DNA of 64,000 bases from Neobacillus mesonae (GTDB lineage: Bacteria; Bacillota; Bacilli; Bacillales; Cytobacillaceae). The notes under the pieces were generated by a model. That model saw only the letters and a program-made list of their open reading frames with translations, ran no database searches and had not been told where the DNA came from. This document shows positions 15,335-24,163 of this stretch, piece after piece (the stretch's first letter is position 1; each line of letters opens with the position of its first letter). The translations under genes were made by a program, and so were the position numbers. The stretch covers positions 1-64,000 of the forward strand of contig NZ_JAMBNQ010000023.1 of assembly GCF_023715155.1 (NCBI RefSeq), read 5' to 3'.

Positions 15335-16744
15335 ATGAATAATCAGTTAATGCCCTATAAGGCATATAAAACTTCAAATATTCCTTTCGTAAGTAATGTA
15401 CCTATACATTGGGAAGTATATCCTTTTTGTGCAATTGCACAAGAAAAATCAATCACAAATAATAAAAATGAAGAACTACTATCCGTATTTTTAAATGCAG
15501 GAGTAATAAAATACAATCAGACTAATGGTGCACAAGTTCATAAACCCAGTGAGGATCTTTCAAAATATCAGTTAGTAGAACCTGGTGACCTTGTTTTAAA
15601 CAATCAACAAGCTTGGCGTGGATCCGTTGGTGTTTCTAAGTATCGAGGGATAGTCAGTCCAGCTTATTATGTTTTTAAATTGTCCGATGTAATTAATCCT
15701 ACATTTGCTAACTATTTATTCAGAGACTTGTCAATGGTAAATCAATTTGTACTTTCATCAAAAGGGGTGGGAAGCATTCAAAGGAACCTCTATTTCCCTT
15801 TTTTAAAAAGAACAAGAGTTTTACTACCATCAATTGAAGAACAGAATAAAATTGTAAAATATTTAGACTTTCAGCTTGCAAAAATAAATAAGTTTATAAA
15901 GGTAAAGAAAAAACTTATTTTGGTCCTAAAAGAGCAAATGCAAGCGGTTATTAACGATGCAGTAACAAAAGGTATCAATCCTAATGTAAAAATGAAACCA
16001 AGTGGTATAGACTGGCTCGGGGATATACCAGAGGGATGGAATTTAATTAAGTTAAAGTTTTTATCTAATAAACCATTTCAGTATGGCGCAAACGAAGCTG
16101 GAATAGAGTATTCGGAATATTTACCTAGGTATATAAGAATTACTGATGTGTCAATAGATGGAAAATTAAAGGATGAAAATAAACTATCATTATCAGTAGA
16201 TGCTGCTAAAAACTATATGTTGAATGATGGAGACATTCTTTTTGCTAGAAGTGGTGCAACAGTTGGAAAGACTTTTTTATTCAAATCTGAATATGGTGAG
16301 TCTTGTTATGCAGGATATTTAATTAGATTCTCTCCGAATCAAGAAATGGTACTACCTAAATTTGTTTATAACTTTACACAGTCAACTGCCTATTCTCTTT
16401 GGCTAAACAAGATTTTTATCCAAGCTACAATTCAAAATGTAAGTGCTGAAAAATACAAGAATCTTCAAATACCATTACCCACATTAGAAGAACAAAAAAG
16501 GATATTGGATTTTATTAATATCAATACTATGAAATTTAATGTTGCAATTGAAAAACTGATGAAAGAAGTAGATTTAATTGCCGAATATCGCAACCGACTT
16601 ATTTCTGATGTTGTTACAGGCAAAGTTGATGTAAGCGAAATGGTAATTGATGAAATTGTAATGGAAGATTTAGATATTGATGGTTTTGACGAAGAAACGG
16701 TGAACCGTGATGAAGTTTTAGATCCAGAGGAGTGTGAGGTGTAA
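15335..16744 (+). CDS. hsdS: Type I restriction-modification specificity subunit
   Basis: 469 aa. It determines the bipartite DNA target. Two target-recognition domains are seen: about 1-190, ending in LLPSIEEQNKIVKYLDFQLAKINKFI, and about 205-425, ending in PLPTLEEQKRILDFIN. Each is followed by a helical spacer. The two EEQ-containing repeats are the conserved regions that set target spacing. A very acidic C-terminal tail is present. Its stop overlaps the hsdR start (TAATG). The recognition sequence cannot be predicted by eye. Confidence 0.93.
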   Translation: MNNQLMPYKAYKTSNIPFVSNVPIHWEVYPFCAIAQEKSITNNKNEELLSVFLNAGVIKYNQTNGAQVHKPSEDLSKYQLVEPGDLVLNNQQAWRGSVGVSKYRGIVSPAYYVFKLSDVINPTFANYLFRDLSMVNQFVLSSKGVGSIQRNLYFPFLKRTRVLLPSIEEQNKIVKYLDFQLAKINKFIKVKKKLILVLKEQMQAVINDAVTKGINPNVKMKPSGIDWLGDIPEGWNLIKLKFLSNKPFQYGANEAGIEYSEYLPRYIRITDVSIDGKLKDENKLSLSVDAAKNYMLNDGDILFARSGATVGKTFLFKSEYGESCYAGYLIRFSPNQEMVLPKFVYNFTQSTAYSLWLNKIFIQATIQNVSAEKYKNLQIPLPTLEEQKRILDFININTMKFNVAIEKLMKEVDLIAEYRNRLISDVVTGKVDVSEMVIDEIVMEDLDIDGFDEETVNRDEVLDPEECEV

Positions 16745-19710
16745 TGCCAACAAACACCAATGAATCAGGGCTTGAAACACTTATTGTCGAATATCTATTA
16801 AACAGCAATGGTTATGAACAGGGGAAAAACAGTGATTATAACAAAGAATATGCCATTGATGAAACCCGTCTATTTAAGTTTTTACAGGATACCCAACCTG
16901 ACAAGCTTGAAATTCTTGGTCTTCTTAACAGTGATATAAATAAGACTAAATTTTTGAACCGTTTGCAAGGTGAAATAGCAAAAAATGGCATTATTGATGT
17001 GCTTAGAAACGGAATTAAAGTTTATCCTGTCACCCTAGATTTGTTTTATCTTACACCGTCACAACAAAATGCTAAGGCAAAAGAATTGTATAGTAAAAAT
17101 ATATTCAGTGTCACAAGGCAGCTTATGTTTTCAAGAGACAATACAAAACTTGCTCTTGACTTTGCTATCTTTATAAACGGACTACCGATTATTACCTGTG
17201 AATTAAAAAATAGGTTAACAAAACAAAATGTTGAAGATGCTGTTTACCAATACAAAACGGATCGGGATCCACGAGAACTTTTATTTCACTTTGGGAGATG
17301 TATGGTGCATTTTGCAGTAGATGACAACGAAGTAAAAATGTGTACGAAACTAGATGGGAAAAAATCTTGGTTTCTACCCTTTAATAAAGGCTTTAACAAT
17401 GGGGCGGGAAATCCCCCTAATCCAAATGGAATAAAGACTGACTATTTATGGAAGCTGATTTTCACAAAAGATGAGCTTGCGAACATCATCGAGAACTATG
17501 CCCAAATCGTTGAAGAGAAAGACGAGGAAACGAAGAAAATCAAAAGAACACAAATATTTCCCCGTTTTCATCAACTAGCTGGAGTAAAGGCTATTTTATC
17601 GGATGTAAGCCAAAAAGGTGTGGGACAAAAATATCTCATCCAGCATAGTGCAGGTAGTGGCAAGTCAAACTCTATTGCTTGGCTTGCTCATCAACTTGTA
17701 TCTATTACGAAGAACGGAAAAAACATCTTTGATTCTGTAATTGTCGTTACTGACCGAATTAACCTTGATAAGCAGATTAAAAATACAATAAAAAGTTTTA
17801 TGCAAGTTGCAAATACAGTTGGTCATGCTGAAAGTTCTGGTGATCTTAAAAAGCTCCTGCAAGATGGCAAGAAGATTATTATAACAATAGTTCATAAATT
17901 TCCTTATATTCTTGAGGATATAGGAAATGAGCATAGAAAAAATAACTTTGCTATCATTATTGATGAAGCTCATTCAAGTCAAAGTGGGAATATGTCTGCT
18001 AAAATGAATATGGCTTTATCTGATAAGTATGGGGAAAACGAGGACGAAACAACAGAGGACAAGATACTTAAAATTTTAGAAGGCCGGAAAATGCTAACAA
18101 ATGCTAGTTATTTTGCGTTTACGGCAACGCCTAAAAACAAAACTTTAGAAATGTTTGGTGTTCCTTACCATTCCGAAGGTAAGATAAAGCACAGACCTTT
18201 TCATGTTTATACTATGAAGCAAGCAATACAAGAGGGGTTTATTATTGATGTACTAAAGGATTATACACCAATCAATAGTTACTATAAAATTGCGAAGATA
18301 GTTGAAGATGATCCTTTATTTGATAAGAAAAAGGCACAGAAAAAGTTACGGAAATATGTTGAATCTAATGAAACAGCCATAGAATTAAAATCGGAAATTA
18401 TAATCGATCATTTTCATGATCAGGTTGTAGCAAAAGGTAAAATTGGAGGCCAAGCTCGCGCTATGGTCGTGACAAGCAGCATCGAGAGGGCTATTCAATA
18501 TTATTATTCCATTGAAGCTTACTTAGAAAAAAGAAAAAGCCCATTCAAAGCAATTGTTGCTTTCTCAGGGGAATATGAATTTGGTGGTAAAAAACTAACG
18601 GAAAGTTCTATAAATGGATTTCCAAGCAATGAAATTGAGAAGAAACTAAAAAAAGATCCCTATCGAATTTTAGTTGTTGCGAATAAATTCCAAACGGGAT
18701 ATGATGAGCCACTTCTCCATACTATGTATGTTGATAAAGTGCTAACTGATATCAAGGCTGTACAGACTTTATCAAGGCTTAATAGAGCACATCCACAAAA
18801 ATATGATACTTTTGTTTTGGATTTCGCAAATGAAACAGAAAACATAAAAGAGGCCTTTTCAAAGTATTACACCACGACTGTTCTTTCGGATGAGACGGAT
18901 CCGGATAAATTAAATGATTTAGAAAGTGATATTAGAGGTTATCACATTTTTACTGATTATCACATAGAAACAATCGTTGAACTGTATCTGAGTGGTGCAG
19001 ATAGGGATAAGCTTGATCCGGTATTGGATACTTGTGCTAACAACTATAAAGATGAATTAGATGAAGATGGCCAAATAGATTTTAAAAGTAAGGCTAAGGC
19101 ATTTACGCGAACTTATGGATTTTTAGCCTCTATTTTGCCCTATGGTAATGCGGATTGGGAAAAGCTATCTATATTTTTAAATATGTTAATACCTAAATTA
19201 CCTGCTCCTAAAGAAGATGATTTATCAAAAGGCATACTTGAAGCAATCGATTTAGATAGTTATCGTGCTGAAGCTCAGACTAAAATATCTATTTTATTGC
19301 AGGATTCCTCTGAGTATGAAATTGGACCTGTGCCAACTTCTGCTGGTGGTGGGAAAGCTGAGGCTGAACTTGATTTATTAAGTAACATTTTAAATTCTTT
19401 TCATGATCTGTTTGGCAATATTCCTTGGAAAGATGAAGACCAAGTAAAGAAACATATTGCTGGAATTCCCGAAATGGTAGCAAAAGATAAAGATTATCAA
19501 AATGCTATGAAAAACTCTGATAAGCAAAATGCTAAAATTGAGAGTGAAAAAGCATTAAATAAAGCGATCATAAACTTAATGGCAGACAATATGGAGATAT
19601 TTAAACAGTTTAATGATAATCAATCTTTTAAAAAATGGCTTTCAGATATGGTGTTTAATGTTACTTATAATACGAACGGTGATATCTATTCAGGAGATAC
19701 AGCGGTATAA
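16744..19710 (+). CDS. hsdR: Type I restriction endonuclease R subunit
   Basis: 988 aa. It is an ATP-dependent translocase and nuclease. The N-terminal nuclease region contains LDFAIFINGLPIITCELKN (about 140-158), with the D...ExK pattern. SF2 helicase motifs follow: Walker A HSAGSGKSNS (about 301-310), DEAH box IIIDEAHSSQSG (about 405), TATP-type motif FAFTATPKN, and VANKFQTGYDEP with QTLSRLNRAH for motifs V and VI. It is complete and translationally coupled to hsdS. The three subunits form an intact system. Confidence 0.95.
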   Translation: MPTNTNESGLETLIVEYLLNSNGYEQGKNSDYNKEYAIDETRLFKFLQDTQPDKLEILGLLNSDINKTKFLNRLQGEIAKNGIIDVLRNGIKVYPVTLDLFYLTPSQQNAKAKELYSKNIFSVTRQLMFSRDNTKLALDFAIFINGLPIITCELKNRLTKQNVEDAVYQYKTDRDPRELLFHFGRCMVHFAVDDNEVKMCTKLDGKKSWFLPFNKGFNNGAGNPPNPNGIKTDYLWKLIFTKDELANIIENYAQIVEEKDEETKKIKRTQIFPRFHQLAGVKAILSDVSQKGVGQKYLIQHSAGSGKSNSIAWLAHQLVSITKNGKNIFDSVIVVTDRINLDKQIKNTIKSFMQVANTVGHAESSGDLKKLLQDGKKIIITIVHKFPYILEDIGNEHRKNNFAIIIDEAHSSQSGNMSAKMNMALSDKYGENEDETTEDKILKILEGRKMLTNASYFAFTATPKNKTLEMFGVPYHSEGKIKHRPFHVYTMKQAIQEGFIIDVLKDYTPINSYYKIAKIVEDDPLFDKKKAQKKLRKYVESNETAIELKSEIIIDHFHDQVVAKGKIGGQARAMVVTSSIERAIQYYYSIEAYLEKRKSPFKAIVAFSGEYEFGGKKLTESSINGFPSNEIEKKLKKDPYRILVVANKFQTGYDEPLLHTMYVDKVLTDIKAVQTLSRLNRAHPQKYDTFVLDFANETENIKEAFSKYYTTTVLSDETDPDKLNDLESDIRGYHIFTDYHIETIVELYLSGADRDKLDPVLDTCANNYKDELDEDGQIDFKSKAKAFTRTYGFLASILPYGNADWEKLSIFLNMLIPKLPAPKEDDLSKGILEAIDLDSYRAEAQTKISILLQDSSEYEIGPVPTSAGGGKAEAELDLLSNILNSFHDLFGNIPWKDEDQVKKHIAGIPEMVAKDKDYQNAMKNSDKQNAKIESEKALNKAIINLMADNMEIFKQFNDNQSFKKWLSDMVFNVTYNTNGDIYSGDTAV

Positions 19711-19785
19711 GCTTTTACATCATAGTTAGAGGATTTACCTTGGTGGGTGACATGTTCGGAGATCTTATTAAAGGGAGGCTATTAA

Positions 19786-20007
19786 GTGGCAGAGATTAAA
19801 TTTGAAATTAAAGAAAACATTGGGGTTTTATCACAGTCTCCTAAAGGTTGGAATAAAGAACTAAATCTTATTAGCTGGAATGGAAAGGAACCAAAATATG
19901 ATATACGAGATTGGTCTCCTGAACATGAGAAAATGGGAAAGGGTATAACCTTTACAGTTGATGAGTTAAAGGAGTTTAAAAAATTATTAAATGGTATGGA
20001 TTTGTAG
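19786..20007 (+). CDS. ydbC: PC4/YdbC-like ssDNA-binding protein
   Basis: 73 aa from GTG behind GGGAGG. The segment KEPKYDIRDWSPEHEKMGKGITFTVDELKEFKKLL is the hallmark of the YdbC family, which has the transcriptional coactivator PC4 fold (beta sheet plus one helix) and binds single-stranded DNA as a dimer. It lies 75 bp after hsdR, before a shared terminator, so it is likely cotranscribed. A role with the restriction operon or in recombination is inference. Confidence 0.8.
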   Translation: MAEIKFEIKENIGVLSQSPKGWNKELNLISWNGKEPKYDIRDWSPEHEKMGKGITFTVDELKEFKKLLNGMDL

Positions 20008-20148
20008 GAAATGCTGAAAATAATGAAACTATTATAATCTAGCAGAAGATATAATAATAACTCAATAACTAATATACTACAATATGAATCCGAAATTCGG
20101 CACCACTAATTTATTACGCATTTGATTAAATAATCTGAATGTCCAACT

Positions 20149-20189
20149 AAAAAGTCAATTTTCCTTACGAACAGGAAATTGACTTTTTT
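20149..20189 (+). terminator. Terminator of the hsd-ydbC operon
   Basis: AAAAAGTCAATTTTCCT pairs with AGGAAATTGACTTTTTT, allowing one mismatch, around a short loop. It ends in a T-run. Confidence 0.85.
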
Positions 20190-20262
20190 AATGGCTTGAA
20201 ACATGTGTTGTATGTACAATAAAGCTAGATACATAAGTTTTTACATAGGCTGGTGGAGTGAT

Positions 20263-21384
20263 GTGAACATTTTCTTGGATTCTAATATTCTGTTTTCAGA
20301 TCCATTTTTTCAAAACAACTTTTCACGAAAATTCGTAGAACTGGTAAGAGAAGTGAAAGGGAAACTATACGTATCCGATGTCGTGTATCAAGAAGTCATC
20401 AACAATTATAAGAAAGAAGTAAGAAAACGAAGAAAAGCATTAGGGAAAGCCCATCATGAACTCAACAAATTGTTACAGACAAAGGTGGACCACACGGTTC
20501 AAACGGATTCCATTTACGTGGAAGAGCTTATCTGTTTTTATCAACAACTTATTGAAGAAGGATATATGTCTGTGATCTCCCATACAGCATTTGATATGTT
20601 TAGCGAAATTGTACAACGTGCGTTGGATAATAAGAAACCATTTGCGGATCAGAAAGAAGAGTTTAAGGATACCGTCATTTGGTTAACCTACGCGAAATTC
20701 GCGGAACAACATAAAATGGAAAATTGCTTCTTTCTTTCCAACAACACTAAAGAATTTTACGCATCGGATAAAACATCTCTTCATTCACATTTACTGGAAG
20801 ATACACAACGATTCACGGCTTACAAATCCATTGAAGAATTTTTAACAATGGAATCCGCAAATATTCAAAATATGCAGCAGCAAGATATACAAGAAAAAAG
20901 ACAACTAATACAACTAATAGATTGGGCAGAATCACATTTAAGCGAAAGTTACGTGCAGCAAATTATTGAAGATACCTTCATGAAGGAATTGGAGTGGGAA
21001 CTGGACGATTATGTGCGTAATCTCTCGGACACAGAACTAAATGAACTTACAGGAATTTCTATAGGTTTGGGGACAGCGAATTCAGAATACATCGTATCAA
21101 TGAGTGTAAATACATACGAAAGAGAAATATATCCATCCGAAATCATCATTTATGGCTCTTTAGATGTAGAACATGAACTTTCACTCTATTTAGATAATGG
21201 AATACGTGACAAAGAAGAAGACCGTTTTATCTCTGCAGGGTCTGATACCGTTTCTCATAAAGTGGAATTCACGTTTACGATTGATTTAGACTATAGACCT
21301 GGGAATTTTGAAGTGAAACGAATTGACATATCCGATGATAAAGAGGTATATACATACCACGGAGATCCAACAGATTTGTTTTAA
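20263..21384 (+). CDS. PIN-like (DUF4935-type) protein
   Basis: 373 aa from GTG 20263 behind GGTGGAG. The N-terminus NIFLDSNILFSDPFF carries the first acidic residue of a PIN RNase fold. The conserved EEFKDTVIWLTYAKFAEQH (about 145-165) and CFFLSNNTKEF (about 172-182) supply later acidic residues and the closing strand of the DUF4935 type. About 190 further residues form an unassigned C-terminal domain. It is probably an RNase used in defence or as a toxin-like effector. No antitoxin is visible. It sits alone between terminators, beside a HEPN-like gene. Confidence 0.65.
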   Translation: MNIFLDSNILFSDPFFQNNFSRKFVELVREVKGKLYVSDVVYQEVINNYKKEVRKRRKALGKAHHELNKLLQTKVDHTVQTDSIYVEELICFYQQLIEEGYMSVISHTAFDMFSEIVQRALDNKKPFADQKEEFKDTVIWLTYAKFAEQHKMENCFFLSNNTKEFYASDKTSLHSHLLEDTQRFTAYKSIEEFLTMESANIQNMQQQDIQEKRQLIQLIDWAESHLSESYVQQIIEDTFMKELEWELDDYVRNLSDTELNELTGISIGLGTANSEYIVSMSVNTYEREIYPSEIIIYGSLDVEHELSLYLDNGIRDKEEDRFISAGSDTVSHKVEFTFTIDLDYRPGNFEVKRIDISDDKEVYTYHGDPTDLF

Positions 21385-21388
21385 GAAC

Positions 21389-21420
21389 AAAAAAGGATGA
21401 GTTGACCCTCATCCTTTTTT
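21389..21420. terminator. Bidirectional terminator
   Basis: AAAAAAGGATGAG pairs with CTCATCCTTTTTT around TTGACC, between the convergent PIN-like and HEPN-like genes. Confidence 0.85.
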
Positions 21421-21520
21421 AATATCCGATCCGAAATTTAATCGTTCCGTTCTAAGAAGAGTACTGCTTATAGGGTGAGGACTATTTTTATTTGATCGTG
21501 AAAGTAGGATTGGTTATTGT

Positions 21521-22258
21521 CTACCATCCGTCACATAGTGTATGCCTTGTCATAGCATGGATACCTTCCAAATAATACGATAGCTCTTTTAGAGCTTTTG
21601 CAACGCCTTGTAAACGGCTGGGGATTTTTCGATGAGCTTCTATAAAATTTTCATTTTCATCGAAAACTAGAAAGGTAAATTCCTTCTCTGGCTTATTTTC
21701 TTGTAGTTTCTTCATGAATGTTTGCTCATCTACTCGTTCTACCCCATATTTCTTATGATCCATGTTTGAATTTTTGGTAACAGGATAACGGAAATAGGTG
21801 CTGTCAAAATCATAATTTCGAATCAAATTCACATATTTTTCATTTTCTGACTTCTCAATGTTCCAACCACCCTCAGGTGCTTTTTGATTAAGCAACGGTT
21901 TGTGTTCTGCAATTAGACTCATAAAATAGGAATACAATGTATCTATGTCATGAATTTTCGTAAGTTCATTCCATTGGTTCTTTTTCTGATTGTAGACATA
22001 AGGGGTATTGGTATCAAACGTCACTTCTCCATTTTTGTAAGGAAGCTGTAACTTATTATGTAAAATGATAATTAGTGATTTTAAATACAGTTCAATAGAA
22101 TGACGGTACAGATAAAAAGTAGGAAGTTCATCCGATTGCATTTTTGAATTATAATCTTCAGCTTGATTTAAAAATTCTGCAGCATCTCTAAATTTTCCAG
22201 CCGTCACGCCAAAACCGAAATCCAGATGTGTAGAAATATCTGTAAATATATATTTCAC
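21521..22258 (-). CDS. HEPN-like protein
   Basis: 245 aa. The start is placed at GTG 22258 because AAGGGGAG precedes it; the longer frame would cross a terminator. The helix YLYRHSIELYLKSLIIILHN (about 57-76) is the characteristic HEPN segment (RH-x-IELYLKSL). The catalytic Rx4-6H motif of HEPN RNases is not clearly present here, so it may be a structural HEPN protein. It is convergent with the PIN-like gene. Found in a defence-rich stretch, but its function is not established. Confidence 0.5.
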   Translation of the reverse strand: MKYIFTDISTHLDFGFGVTAGKFRDAAEFLNQAEDYNSKMQSDELPTFYLYRHSIELYLKSLIIILHNKLQLPYKNGEVTFDTNTPYVYNQKKNQWNELTKIHDIDTLYSYFMSLIAEHKPLLNQKAPEGGWNIEKSENEKYVNLIRNYDFDSTYFRYPVTKNSNMDHKKYGVERVDEQTFMKKLQENKPEKEFTFLVFDENENFIEAHRKIPSRLQGVAKALKELSYYLEGIHAMTRHTLCDGW

Positions 22259-22354
22259 GATTCTTCTCCCCTTTCGATGATATATCAATCGTAAACGATA
22301 ATAAAACAGACTACTATTCTTATTTATTTTTATTCGAAAAAATTTCAAACAAAA

Positions 22355-22395
22355 AAAGCCTATGTGTAGCATGTAATCTTAGATAATAGGCTCTA
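22355..22395 (-). terminator. Terminator upstream of the HEPN-like gene
   Basis: AGCCTAT/ATAGGCT arms (about 22358-22364/22386-22392), followed on the minus strand by TTTTTTTG. It insulates the HEPN-like gene from the resolvase region. Confidence 0.55.
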
Positions 22396-22514
22396 AGAAA
22401 AGAATCCGTAGTTTTCAGAAAAAATTCAGACTAAAAATCGACCGTTGAATTTGGTCTAAAAGTTGTAAGTTTAAAATAGGTTGAAATACACATTATTTTA
22501 TTTGTTTTATTTAC

Positions 22515-22576
22515 TTGAAATCCATCTAAAAGGTAGTCTATAATAAATGTACATAAAGTTATATATCTTTTAGACG
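22515..22576 (+). promoter_or_regulatory. Resolvase promoter within a res-like inverted repeat
   Basis: TTGAAA (22515-22520), an 18-bp spacer and TATAAT (22539-22544). The inverted repeat CATCTAAAAG (22523-22532)/CTTTTAGACG (22567-22576) flanks the -10 box. This suggests a resolvase-binding subsite that also gives autoregulation. Confidence 0.5.
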
Positions 22577-22589
22577 GGAGTTACAAACT

Positions 22590-23156
22590 ATGAGTGAACT
22601 TGTTGGATACGCGAGGGTCAGCACCATAGACCAGGATTATTCCTTACAAGTTGAACAACTAGAAAAGTATGGATGCACTAAGATTTTTTATGAAAAGAAA
22701 AGTGGAAAGAATACTGGAAGGCCAGAGCTCCAGAAAGCATTGGAGTATTTAAGAGCAGGTGATAAGTTAGTCGTTTATAAGATTGACCGCCTAGCGAGAT
22801 CGACAAGAGATTTACACAACATTGTCCATGAATTACAAGATAAAAACATCGGTGTCGTATTCATCAAGGAACAGATTGACTTTACAACTGCCGCTGGAAA
22901 GCTAATGTTTACCATGTTGGGCGCAATTGCCGAATTCGAGCGCGATCTTATCAATGAACGGACCAAAGAAGGGCGAGAACGGGCAAAGGCACAAGGGAAG
23001 CATTTAGGAAGAAAAGGACAGGACACAAAGGAAATCAAAAGGGCATTAAAGATGTTTGCAGAACGGGAACAAAATGGATTAAGTGTAAATGACATTTCTA
23101 AACAAACAGGTGTGCCACGTTCAACCATATATGCAAAAGCGCAGGGGGCAAAATAA
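22590..23156 (+). CDS. Serine resolvase/invertase family recombinase
   Basis: 188 aa, full length for a small serine recombinase. The catalytic serine is in GYARVSTIDQD (about residue 11). Other active-site pieces are KIDRLARSTRDL (about 63-74) and EFERDLINERTKEG (about 116-130). A C-terminal helix-turn-helix follows (NDISKQTGVPRSTIYAK, about 170-186). It likely resolves plasmid dimers or transposon cointegrates at the upstream res-like site. Its stop overlaps the next start (TAATG). Confidence 0.9.
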   Translation: MSELVGYARVSTIDQDYSLQVEQLEKYGCTKIFYEKKSGKNTGRPELQKALEYLRAGDKLVVYKIDRLARSTRDLHNIVHELQDKNIGVVFIKEQIDFTTAAGKLMFTMLGAIAEFERDLINERTKEGRERAKAQGKHLGRKGQDTKEIKRALKMFAEREQNGLSVNDISKQTGVPRSTIYAKAQGAK

Positions 23157-23407
23157 TGGCAGTAGACGATCACGCAATAAACAGTTTAAGGGTTTGGTTT
23201 GATATAGCATATGAGGAACTAAAAAAGGAATGGAAGAGCAATGAATACGAAATGCTTTCTGATTGTCCATCCTTTAAAACAGCCTATACCTATCGAGAAG
23301 CTTTAAATGTTTTAATTAAAGGTCCTAAATATGTGGATGAAACACAGTTAAAAAGAATGATTGAAGAGGAATTGGAAATTGAAAAGCATTGGGAGAATCA
23401 GAAGTAA
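23156..23407 (+). CDS. Small protein coupled to the resolvase
   Basis: 83 aa, overlapping the resolvase stop by 1 bp. It is charged and helical, and ends EEELEIEKHWENQK. No family was recognised. Operon position links it to the recombinase or to the small accessory genes after it. Confidence 0.55.
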   Translation: MAVDDHAINSLRVWFDIAYEELKKEWKSNEYEMLSDCPSFKTAYTYREALNVLIKGPKYVDETQLKRMIEEELEIEKHWENQK

Positions 23408-23412
23408 AACAA

Positions 23413-23553
23413 ATGTGTGCTTACTGTGCAAAGTGGTTTCCACAAACGAAAATGCAGCAGCTTCCAGGTGGCGAGTATGGTAATTGGTATTACAAAAAGT
23501 GTTTTCCAGAAGTGTTGAGAGAACATTGGAAATTACCTTGGAATCGAAAATAG
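23413..23553 (+). CDS. 46-aa Cys-containing small protein
   Basis: It reads MCAYCAKWFPQTKMQQLPGG and ends KLPWNRK. CAYC plus one later Cys (YKKCF) suggests a partial zinc-binding knuckle. It lies 5 bp after the previous stop and 12 bp before the next start, so it fits a small-gene operon of phage or plasmid type. No strong ribosome binding site was seen. Confidence 0.4.
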   Translation: MCAYCAKWFPQTKMQQLPGGEYGNWYYKKCFPEVLREHWKLPWNRK

Positions 23554-23565
23554 GAGGGGAAACAA

Positions 23566-23859
23566 ATGAAAGTAAAGTACAAAGACGGCAGCATATACGG
23601 ACTAGGCTTAACGGATTTCCCTTATCAGGAAGGCGACTACGTGACGATTGTAGTCCGCTATTGGACATCTAAGTAAGTTGAAGATGATCTATATTATCAT
23701 GGCCATATAACACAATTAGACGACGAAAGGGTAGGTTTTTGGGCCGTTTTAGATGATGACCCCGATCAGGAAGAATTTTTTCACTTTGGAGATATAGAGG
23801 CCGTCTTTGATGGCGACAAAATTCCTTTTTTGGGTGGCTGGACCAAACGAAAAAATTAG
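23566..23859 (+). pseudogene. Small gene interrupted by an in-frame TAA
   Basis: ATG 23566 behind AGGAGGGG reads 36 codons (…GDYVTIVVRYWTSK), then TAA, and the same frame stays open for 60 more codons (VEDDLYYHGHITQLDDERV…) to TAG at 23859. The total of 97 codons has protein-like composition throughout, so one nonsense change (for example AAA to TAA) is likely. I do not recognise the family. Confidence 0.6.
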
Positions 23860-23903
23860 TTATATATTAATAATTAGTTAAGTTTAATGAGGTATGATAC
23901 AGG

Positions 23904-23977
23904 TATGAAAGGACAAGACCTTTCATAGACCCCCTTAATATATATTTTTAGGCCCTCGATTGAGGGCTAATTTTTTT
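23904..23977 (+). terminator. Tandem hairpins ending the resolvase operon
   Basis: TATGAAAGG/CCTTTCATA (23904-23912/23919-23927) is followed by TTAGGCCCTC/GAGGGCTAA (23948-23957/23962-23970) with seven T. Confidence 0.8.
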
Positions 23978-24163
23978 GCTTTAAACCCCTAAGGAGCATA
24001 GATTATCTTACTCCACTAAAGTGTCATTTTTCTTTTTAAATGGCACTATTTTTTTCATTTATTTGTCAATGTCAAAGATAAATCCCTGCCAAGATAAAGA
24101 TAGACAGGGATTTATTTTGTTTATCATTAAATTAATCATTTTTGCTCTGTTCAGAAGTAATCA

